Positions 49,161-57,800 of a stretch of DNA of 64,000 bases are shown here, piece by piece. Source of the DNA: JADLHS01 sp044225555. GTDB lineage: Bacteria > Verrucomicrobiota > Verrucomicrobiia > Limisphaerales > JADLHS01. The notes below the pieces were generated by a model. It was not told where the DNA came from and made no database searches. It saw only the letters and a program-made list of their open reading frames with translations. Positions within the stretch are counted from its first letter, which is position 1; each line of letters starts with the position of its first letter. The translations under genes and the position numbers were made by a program. The DNA lies in assembly GCA_044225555.1 (NCBI GenBank), contig JBGAIM010000012.1:62001-126000 (forward strand). Direction: 5' to 3'.

Positions 49161-49628
49161 ATGAAACTGACCTGCAAATTTGTTGGACTGCCGGGCAGCC
49201 TGCTCTCGGCCCTGATTTTCCTCGTGGTTGGAGGCTCCTGCGCATTGGCGGGCGAGGCCAAGTTCGAGGCGCAACTTATTTGGGCGACTAACGACAAAAC
49301 GAATAGCGATCCAAAACTCAAGCCGATCGAGTCGGAGGTCCGGGGCAAGCTCAGTGAATTGCCGTTGAAGTGGGAGAATTACTTCGAGGTGAAACGCCAG
49401 CAGTTTACGGTGGTCAAGGGCGGTACGAACTCAGTGACGATGAGCGAGAAATGCGTCGTCGAGGTCAAGCGCCTGGGCGACGCGAAAGTGGAGGTTTCCT
49501 TGCACGGGCAGAAGGGCAACATTTGCTACAAGCGCACCCAACCTCTGCCCAAGGGCGAGATGCTGGTGCTGGGCGGCAATGCTCCCAACGCCACGGCCTG
49601 GCTCGTCACCTTGAAGCGCATTGAGTGA
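49161..49628 (+). CDS. Exported protein of a sigma/anti-sigma operon
   Basis: A 155-residue protein with a signal peptide (LLSALIFLVVGGSCALAGE). The mature part is beta-rich: FEAQLIWATNDKTN, LPLKWENYFEVKRQQFTV and VEVSLHGQKGNICYKRTQPL, with an ending KGEMLVLGGNAPNATAWLV. I do not recognise a named family. Its position suggests it is a sensor or target of the sigma factor circuit. Confidence 0.65.
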   Translation: MKLTCKFVGLPGSLLSALIFLVVGGSCALAGEAKFEAQLIWATNDKTNSDPKLKPIESEVRGKLSELPLKWENYFEVKRQQFTVVKGGTNSVTMSEKCVVEVKRLGDAKVEVSLHGQKGNICYKRTQPLPKGEMLVLGGNAPNATAWLVTLKRIE

Positions 49629-49650
49629 AGCCGGCCCCGTTGTCTTTGCT

Positions 49651-50532
49651 TCACTTCGAGAAGCCCCGTTCCTTCAGCCAGAATTCGCAATCCCGCGTCC
49701 ACGGATGACGTTTGGTGGCATCTGAATCCCGTATGCCAAGCCCCAGCCCATGTCCACCGCTTTGGTAGATGTGCAGATCAAATGGAACGCCGACTCGACG
49801 GAGCGCCTCCGCCAATTGCAGTGAATTCTCCACCGGCACCACTTTGTCCTCGAACGTGTGCCAGAGAAAACAGGGTGGCGATGCCTTGGTCACCTGTGAT
49901 TCGGCGGACAGCTCCTCCAAAAGCTTCGGTGGCGGCTTTGTCCCAAGCAGGTTGGCGCGCGAACCTTGGTGTGTGAACGGATCTTTCATCGTTACGACCG
50001 GATAACACAGGATGACCAGACTCGGGCGTGAACTTTGTCGCTCCGTTTGATCCGCCGAATCCACCTGGCCATTGTCCCAATGGGTGAGCAGGGTGGAGGC
50101 AAGATGACCGCCGGCCGACGAGCCTATGATGCCAACCCGATTGGTATCCAATTGCCATTCGCCCGCGCGGGCGCGCACGGTCCGGATTGCTCGCGCAGCA
50201 TCCTGTACCATGGCGGGATGCCGGTAGCCATTATTCCCCAGGCGATATTTCAGGACAAAGCCGGCGATTCCGAGTTCGTTGAACCAGCGGGCATACTGCG
50301 ACCCTTCGTGATCTGCCAGATGCCCATAACCTCCGCCGGGACATATCACCATCGCGGCACCGCTTGCTTTCCCCGGCGGCGGCAAAAAGGCCGTCAAAGT
50401 CGGGATGTCATTGGAACTCTGCCCCAGTGCGCCAGGTGCGCCTGCGGGCCAGAGCGGGAATGTCATATTGGTCTGCGCTCTCAACGAAATGGCGGCGGCC
50501 ATTAAACCGAGCAAGATATGGAGGGCTTTCAT
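49651..50532 (-). CDS. Exported alpha/beta hydrolase (acetyl-esterase-like)
   Basis: A 293-residue protein with a signal peptide (LHILLGLMAAAISLRAQ). AAMVICPGGGYGHLADHEG is the oxyanion-loop region, VGIIGSSAGGHLAST carries the nucleophile serine (about 143), LWHTFEDKVVPVENSL the aspartate and YQSGGHGLGLG the histidine. This set matches secreted xylan/pectin acetyl esterase-like enzymes. It is divergent from the sensor kinase at 50624. Confidence 0.87.
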   Translation of the reverse strand: MKALHILLGLMAAAISLRAQTNMTFPLWPAGAPGALGQSSNDIPTLTAFLPPPGKASGAAMVICPGGGYGHLADHEGSQYARWFNELGIAGFVLKYRLGNNGYRHPAMVQDAARAIRTVRARAGEWQLDTNRVGIIGSSAGGHLASTLLTHWDNGQVDSADQTERQSSRPSLVILCYPVVTMKDPFTHQGSRANLLGTKPPPKLLEELSAESQVTKASPPCFLWHTFEDKVVPVENSLQLAEALRRVGVPFDLHIYQSGGHGLGLGIRDSDATKRHPWTRDCEFWLKERGFSK

Positions 50533-50623
50533 TCGCGAGGAGAGTAGGAAATCGTTGGCAGGACTTCAACCTCCATGGGAGTCCGTTCTTGTTTTCAACC
50601 CCTTCTAGGGGCAGGGTGATTCC

Positions 50624-53600
50624 GTGAATCCAAGCTGGCCACTGCTCGCAACTCGCGCAATCGTGCGCCTCCTTGGGGATTTGCCGCGGGTCCGGCGAAT
50701 CCCGATCTGCACTCTCCTAGGTGCGGGATTGCTGATCTCGCAGTCGGGACCGGGCGCACCGAATTCAACGGGCGATTACCTGATTGACGTTACCACGGGA
50801 GAGAAGGGACTGCCGAATAGTTCGGTGACTGCGATTGCGCAGACGCGCGACGGCTATTTATGGGTGGGCACCTACAACGGTCTCGCCCGTTTCGACGGTG
50901 AACGCTTCGTGAAGTTTTATCCGGAGAACACACCCGCCCTCCGGCACGCCCGCATTCGGCGGCTGGCCACAACACCCGATGGCGCACTTTGGATCAGCGC
51001 CTACGATGGTTCACTCACCTCGTATCGTGAGGGAAGTTTCAAGCTCGAATGGCCGGGGGAAGGGGTGGCGGATTCAACTACCGCACTCGTCGCGCGGCGA
51101 CCAGACCAGCTCACCTTCATGGTGCGCAGCGGCGAATTTATCCGGCGGCGGACAGTTGAAGGTACGAACGGGTGGGAAACGATTCGTCCACCCGGAGCGA
51201 GCGCTGGCCAGCAAGCGGTGGAAGATGGCGACGGCGTCATCTGGTGTTCCGGGCGGGATCAAAAAATCCTCCGGTTGATCGGGAATACCTTTGCCGCCTT
51301 GCCGGCCAACGGTGGATTGGACGGCACCTCAGTCAATTGCCTGGTGGCCGATCCGCGCGGTCGGGTGTGGGCGGGCACGGAGCGCGGCTATGCGATTTGG
51401 AATGGATCGCAATTCGAGACGATGACGCCGACGAATGGCGCGCCGGTGTCAAACGTGACCTTCCTGCGCGTGCTTTCCAATGGGGAGGTGTGGAGCGTCG
51501 CGAATGACCGACTGCGCAAATCGCGCGGTCGCGAATGGGTGTTGGAAGTTGAAGAGGCGCGCGGCTTGTTTTCTGGCCCCCGTGACCGAACCGGGTTGCA
51601 CGAGGATGCAAAAGGTGGGGTGTGGCTTTACGATTATGGTCGCGGAATCTTTCACATCCGCGCCGACGGTCGGGTGCGGCAACTGACGGCAGAGGAAGGT
51701 TTCCCGGGCGAGCGGGTGGATTCGTTTCTCGAAGATCGCGAAGGCAATATCTGGGCGGGTGTGGATCGCGGCGGGTTGGTGCGGATTCGCGAAAAGCGGT
51801 TCAGTGTTTTGTCGTCCGGCAGCAGTGCATCGGTCACGGTGAGCGAAGATCCGGCCGGAGCAATCTGGGTGGGCACGTTTGGTGGCGGACTGCATCGTTG
51901 GTTGCGCAATGAATGGCAGACCTTCACTTTGCCCGGTGGCACGCGACGGGGATTCGTTTTTAGTGTGTGCCCGGATGAAGACGGAAAGCTCTGGACGAGC
52001 GCTGGCGAAGAAGATCTTTATTCCGGAGTGGGGGGGAGATTCAGTCCTTTTTCACCGGCTGTGCATGGGGTGAAGGCGTTGTTGCGTGGACGCGACGGGC
52101 GATTGTGGATTGGAACGAAAAGTGGTTTGGGCGTGGTGACGGCCGGGCAGTTCCGGCAATTCTATCCCGAAGATGGCGTAGCGCGGAACGACGTGCGAGC
52201 GTTGGCCGAAGATGCAACCGGTGCGATCTGGGCGGGAATGGGCGAGGGAACGTTATATCGCGTGGCTTCAAATACGATTGCTTCCTACCGTCCGACCGAT
52301 GCGTGGGCCGGGCAACCAATCTGGTCATTGCAAGCGGATGCTGAGGGCGTGATTTGGGTTGGCACATTTCGGGGCGGGTTGCTGCGGTTTCGCGACGGCA
52401 AATTTGTGCGCCTCACCACAAAGGACGGCCTACCCGATGATGTGATCTGCCAATTGCTCGATGATGGCGCGGGCCGGTTGTGGGCGGGAACGAAGCAGGG
52501 CATCTTTCACGCCGACAAGGTGGAGCTGAACGCCTTCGCCGCCGGTCGGATTGGCAACATCAATTGCACGGCCTACGGTCGCTATGATGGTTTGCCGTCG
52601 TTGGAATGTTCTGACAGCTATCAACCGGCCGCATGGCGCACACATGATGGTCGGTTGTTGTTTGCCACGTTGAAAGGCGTGGTGTCCGTTCGTCCGGGCG
52701 AAGTGGCCGTGAATTCCCTGCCGCCGCCGGTCGTGATTGAGGGCGCCACGGTGGACGGTCAGGAACAGGAGCCGGAAGTCGTGAATGAAACGGCAGCGCA
52801 CAAAGGCAACGCCTCTTCCCGCCGGCTTGTAATCGCTCCCGGCAAGCAGCAGGTCAAAATCCAGTTCACCGGTTTGAGTTTCATTTCACCGGATCGGGTG
52901 CGATTCAAATACAAGCTTGAAGACCTGGATCGTGAATGGAGCGAGCCGGGGACCGAGCGTTCAGTGCAGTATAATCTCCTTCCGCCGGGCGAGCATCGTT
53001 TCTTGGTCAAAGCCTGTAACAACGATGGCGTATGGAACGACGAGGCCGCCACGCTCCTGCTCGTGGTGCAGCCGCACTTTTACGAGACCTGGGTGTTCAA
53101 GGTGGCGATCGGCGTGGCGGGCGTGGGCTTGGTGGTATTCGCGGTGCGCCGAGTCTACGCGCGGCGGTTGCGCCGACAATTGGAACAACTCGAACGGCAG
53201 CGGGCGATCGAGCGCGACCGGGCACGCATTGCCAAGGACATTCATGATGATCTGGGGGCGGGATTGACGCACATTGCCTTGTTGAGCGAACTGGCCCGTC
53301 GCGATTCGCCCCAGGAAATGCCCCATCACGTTTCGCAGATTTCTGAAATGGCGCGCGAGTTGACGCGCAACATGGACGAAATCGTCTGGGCGGTGGATCC
53401 ACAGAATGACACGCTCGACAGCTTGGTGACTTATGTCAGCAAGTTCGCGCAGGAGTATTTGAATGTGGCCGGCATCCGCTGCCGGCTGGACGTGCCGGCG
53501 GAACTACCGCCTTATGTGCTGCCCGCCGAAGTGCGACACAATTTGTTTCTCGCCATCAAGGAGGCGCTTAACAACGTGGTGAAACACGCGCGCGCCACCG

Positions 53601-53908
53601 AAGCGTGGCTGCGGGTGGTGGTCCAGCCGCTGTCCTTTTGTGTCATCGTCGAAGACAACGGATGCGGGCTTGGAAATGGCCGGAACAACGGTAATGGCGC
53701 CACCGCTCAAGCGGACCGAATTTCTTCCGGCCACGGTTTGCTGAATATGGAACGCCGGTTGATGACCATTGGTGGAAAGTGCGTGATCCGCAGTGAGCCG
53801 GGGCAGGGCACCCGCGCGGAGTTGCGGGTGGACCTGACGGCGCCACGCTCACCCGAAATGGCGACTGGAAAAACACCGCCCCTGACCGACCATGACCAAG
53901 TCCAATGA
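50624..53908 (+). CDS. Two-component-regulator-propeller sensor histidine kinase
   Basis: A 1094-residue sensor. A long periplasmic part carries propeller repeats (SSVTAIAQTRDGYLWVGTYN, ...GAIWVGTFGGGLHRW, WAGTKQGIFHADK). A Y_Y_Y domain around 745-820 (FTGLSFISPDRVRFKYKLE) precedes one membrane helix near 830-850 (VFKVAIGVAGVGLVVFAVRRV). The kinase is HisKA_3 type with phosphoacceptor H874 in AKDIHDDLGAGL, and an ATPase domain ending in DNGCGLGNG...GHGLLNMERRL. This plan is common in polysaccharide-utilisation loci. Start GTG at 50624. Confidence 0.92.
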   Translation: MNPSWPLLATRAIVRLLGDLPRVRRIPICTLLGAGLLISQSGPGAPNSTGDYLIDVTTGEKGLPNSSVTAIAQTRDGYLWVGTYNGLARFDGERFVKFYPENTPALRHARIRRLATTPDGALWISAYDGSLTSYREGSFKLEWPGEGVADSTTALVARRPDQLTFMVRSGEFIRRRTVEGTNGWETIRPPGASAGQQAVEDGDGVIWCSGRDQKILRLIGNTFAALPANGGLDGTSVNCLVADPRGRVWAGTERGYAIWNGSQFETMTPTNGAPVSNVTFLRVLSNGEVWSVANDRLRKSRGREWVLEVEEARGLFSGPRDRTGLHEDAKGGVWLYDYGRGIFHIRADGRVRQLTAEEGFPGERVDSFLEDREGNIWAGVDRGGLVRIREKRFSVLSSGSSASVTVSEDPAGAIWVGTFGGGLHRWLRNEWQTFTLPGGTRRGFVFSVCPDEDGKLWTSAGEEDLYSGVGGRFSPFSPAVHGVKALLRGRDGRLWIGTKSGLGVVTAGQFRQFYPEDGVARNDVRALAEDATGAIWAGMGEGTLYRVASNTIASYRPTDAWAGQPIWSLQADAEGVIWVGTFRGGLLRFRDGKFVRLTTKDGLPDDVICQLLDDGAGRLWAGTKQGIFHADKVELNAFAAGRIGNINCTAYGRYDGLPSLECSDSYQPAAWRTHDGRLLFATLKGVVSVRPGEVAVNSLPPPVVIEGATVDGQEQEPEVVNETAAHKGNASSRRLVIAPGKQQVKIQFTGLSFISPDRVRFKYKLEDLDREWSEPGTERSVQYNLLPPGEHRFLVKACNNDGVWNDEAATLLLVVQPHFYETWVFKVAIGVAGVGLVVFAVRRVYARRLRRQLEQLERQRAIERDRARIAKDIHDDLGAGLTHIALLSELARRDSPQEMPHHVSQISEMARELTRNMDEIVWAVDPQNDTLDSLVTYVSKFAQEYLNVAGIRCRLDVPAELPPYVLPAEVRHNLFLAIKEALNNVVKHARATEAWLRVVVQPLSFCVIVEDNGCGLGNGRNNGNGATAQADRISSGHGLLNMERRLMTIGGKCVIRSEPGQGTRAELRVDLTAPRSPEMATGKTPPLTDHDQVQ

Positions 53909-54596
53909 ATCCACTGCGAGGAAGAGCACACCGATGAACATCCGCGTCTCCATTGTCGAGGACAACCCGCGGGTGCGAACCAGTCTCGCGCGGCTCATCG
54001 AATTGTCCGACGGCTTCAAATGCGTGAGCGAACATGCCAGCGGCGAGGAGGCTGTTGTGGGGTTGCCCAAGGCCAAACCAGAGGTCGTGCTGATGGACAT
54101 CAACCTGCCCGGCATGAATGGTGTGGAATGCGTGCGGCAGCTCAAGCCATTGTTGCCGGGTGCGCAAATCATGATGCTCACGGTTTATGAGAACACAGAT
54201 TTGATCTTCCAGGCCTTGTCCGCCGGCGCGACCGGTTATTTGCTGAAGCAGACACCCCCGGCTGAATTACTGGCGGCTGTGCGCGAAGTGCATGGCGGCG
54301 GTTCGCCGATGACCGGTCACATTGCGCGCAAAGTCGTCGCTTCATTTCAGTTGAGCGGAAATTCTTCCCGCGAGTTTGAAAACCTGACTCCCCGCGAAAA
54401 GGAGGTCCTGGACCATCTCGCCAAGGGTTTTCTTTACAAGGAAATTGCCGAAGCGATGAGCATCAGTTACGACACCGTTCATACCCACATCCGGAAGATT
54501 TATGAGAAGCTGCATGTGCGTTCGCGAACGGAAGCGGTGGCCAAACACCTGGGACGTGGTGTTGCGCCCAGCGTGATTGCCTCCACTGGCCGCTGA
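53892..54596 (+). CDS. NarL/LuxR-type response regulator
   Basis: A 234-residue regulator overlapping the kinase gene by 17 bases. The receiver has VEDNPRVR, phosphoacceptor D69 in VVLMDINLPGMNG, and ATGYLLKQ with the conserved lysine. The C-terminal LuxR HTH is ENLTPREKEVLDHLAKG followed by IAEAMSISYDTVHTHIRKIY. It should be activated by the neighbouring kinase and control local genes. The start may also be ATG 53934 (MNIRVSIVED). Confidence 0.94.
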   Translation: MTKSNESTARKSTPMNIRVSIVEDNPRVRTSLARLIELSDGFKCVSEHASGEEAVVGLPKAKPEVVLMDINLPGMNGVECVRQLKPLLPGAQIMMLTVYENTDLIFQALSAGATGYLLKQTPPAELLAAVREVHGGGSPMTGHIARKVVASFQLSGNSSREFENLTPREKEVLDHLAKGFLYKEIAEAMSISYDTVHTHIRKIYEKLHVRSRTEAVAKHLGRGVAPSVIASTGR

Positions 54597-54833
54597 TTTC
54601 TCCGCATCCCATTGCTCACCAGAAATGGTGATAGCAGCGCCCCGGCATTCGTGCAATGGTTCCTCATTCCAAATGTCATCTGGTCTAACCATGCCAGCCC
54701 TGCGTGCAGTCGTCATGCCGGCCTTCTCCCCGGTGGTGCTTAGCCGTCGCAAATGCAGTATGCCAAGTCCGGATGTTTCATTGGTATCTTGTGCTAACCC
54801 GAATCCTACCCACCGATAAATAGTGATCAATCC

Positions 54834-57800
54834 ATGAAAACCCACCTAACCACCAAGGCAGCGGTGTTGAGCATGCTCGCGCTGTTCACCACCATTGTGA
54901 ATGTGCGCGCCCAAAGCGGCACTTGGACCAATCTGCAAAGCAGTGTCTGGAGTGACGCCACGAACTGGCTGAATGCCATCGTTGCAACCAATGCCGACGG
55001 TGCGGCCGTGTTCAGCGCTGACCTCAGCACCAACGACACGGCCAACGTGACCATTACGGTTTCTCTAGATCCCACCGCCGATCCTACGGGACGCACCATT
55101 GGTGATTTGACTTTCGCCGACACGGATACAGTTACTCTGGGGTCCTTAGGAAACTGGCTCATCAATGACAACGGAGTGGGTCTGACCTTGGACAACAAAA
55201 CCCAGCCCACCGTTGCGGTCACGGTGAATACCGCCACCGGTGCCGCCAACAACTTGGTGACGGGGTGGGAAAACACCACGTTGCAGGCGAACCTCACCAG
55301 CACCAACGCGCTCGTCAAGCAAGGGGCCGGTCATTTGATTTTGAACCCCTCGGTTGCGAACAATCTGGCGGGGGGAATGATCCTTAGCAACGGAATGGTG
55401 CAGTTGGGGGTCGCGAGTACGACGGGCACGGCGAACACAACGGCGGTGGGCTCAGGCCCCGTCATCTTTCGTGGTGGTTCACTGCGTCTCCAGAACGCGG
55501 CCATTCCCGGCAACAGCCCCAATAATGGCGGGGGTGGCATTCCCGGATTGGCGGTGCCGATTGTGGTCGAACCCAACCAATTCGGCACGCTCTACCTGCC
55601 TCCCCGGAGTTTCCCTGCTTTCAACGGAGCCGTTCACGGAGGCGGTACGCTCAATCTGATTGTTGATTTTGTGCGCGACAACCTGGGTGGAGATTGGTCC
55701 GGTTTCACTGGGCGGGTTGCCATTGCGGCTTCAGCGCGGGGGAACAGCGATTTGCGCATTGACTCCGGAACGGGCCGGTTTGTTTCGGATAGTTGGTCCA
55801 ACAACATCGTCAGTTTTACCAACAACGGTGTGAACTCGAGCACGGTCTTCATGTATAACATGCAACCGATTGGAAACAATGTTCACATTGGTGCGCTGGA
55901 AGCCTCCATTCCGGGCATCGTGACCATTGTCTCGGCCAACACCACCGTGAACGCCGGCGGCGGCAATTCGGCGCCCTTCGTTTTGACCGTTGGCGAACTG
56001 AACACGGACACTTCCTTCAGTGGCAGCTTTACCGCCGGTGCCGGCAGCGTGGGCATCATCAAAGTTGGAACAGGCAACTGGACATTGAATGGACCCACAG
56101 TCGATTACACCGGTATTACGGTGATCAGCAATGGCGTGCTGCAATTCGGTTCCGGCACCAGCGGAACCATCGGGCGGAGCGCGGTGATTTCTAACTACTC
56201 AGCCGTAGCCTTCGGTCGCACAGATACCACTTATGCCGTGACGAACATCATTGACGGGCCTGGTGTTTTAATTCAACGCGGCACGGGTCGCACGACCTTG
56301 TCTCCCACTGGTGGTAATAACACCTATACGGGAAAGACGTTTGTCACCAACGGTACGCTGGCCGTGGCGAACCAAACCGCCCTCGGGGCGGCACCCGGCG
56401 TCTATGTGGCTGACCAAGTTACTCTGAACGGCGGTTCGCTGGCGGGGACGGTAACCCAGACGATCAACAACCCCAATCGGGGACTCGCGGTTGGTGCCAA
56501 CGGCGGTGGTCTTGGCGCTGATGGTGCCACCATTTTGACGGTTGCCAGCATCATTTCCGGATCGGGCGCGCTGACCATCAACAATACCGGCACGACTGAA
56601 CTGACCGGAGCCAATTCCCTGACTGGCCGGCTTATCCTACAAAGTGGCACATTGCTCCTGGCTTCTGAATCGCCATTGGGTGCCGCCCCGGCGGCCCCAG
56701 CGGCGGATCAACTGACTTTCAATGGCGGCACGCTTCGCTCAACCGCGACCTTTGCAATTGATGACAGCAATCGCGGTCTGACCTTCAACGCCGCCGGCGG
56801 CACGATTTCGCCGGATGCCGGCACTACGCTGACCATTTCCGAACCGACCGCGGGAGCCGGCGTGTTGACAAAAGTCGGAGCGGGCACGTTGGTGCTGAAC
56901 GCTACCGGCGGACGCACCGGCGCGACGTTGATCAACCAGGGAGTGCTGGCCATGGGTGCGAGTGGCAGCAGTGTCAGCTCCCCCATCGCGGTCGCTTCGG
57001 GTGCGACGTTCGATGTTTCCGCGACCGCATTCACCTTGGGTTCGGGGCAATTGTTGACTGGAAATGGCAGTGTGGTGGGCAGCCTTACTGCCGGTAACGG
57101 CTCGACCCTCAGTGCAGGTACGAGCATTGGCGCCCTCACCTTTGCCAATAACCTGACGTTGAGCGGCGGAGCCACAAACTTGGTGGAAATCTCCAGCACG
57201 ACCAACGATGTGATCAATGTGTCGGGCAATCTCACCTTGAGTGGGGTGAACACCATCAATCTTAATCTGCTGTCATCGCTGCCCGTGGGGACTTATCAGC
57301 TGATCAAGTATGGCGGCACCCTTTCCGGTGGCGTTGGCAATCTGGCTTTGGCCGGTTATCCACTTTCACGACTCAGCGCGGTGCTGGTTCACAATTCCGG
57401 CACCAAGAGCATTGACGTCGTGATCAGCGGCTCCACTGGCGTTCTCGTCTGGCAGGGTGGTCTGGACGGCAACGCTTGGAATGTGGCTACAACCACGAAC
57501 TGGTTGAATGGTGGCAATCCTGATTATTTCCTGAATGGGGACGCGGTTACGTTCAATGACGCGGGTGCGGCCAACGCAAATGTCAATTTGACCGGTGGTG
57601 TTGGGCCGTCCCTCGCGACCGTGAACTCCACCACCGATTACACCTTCAGCGGCAGCGGCAAACTTACCGGATTGGCCGCACTCGACAAGCAGAGCGCCAA
57701 CAAGCTCACCATCCTGACGACCAATGACAGCACAGGCACTACGACCATCAGCGGAGGCACAATTCAGGTGGGCAATGGCACGGCCTCAGGTTCGCTTGGC

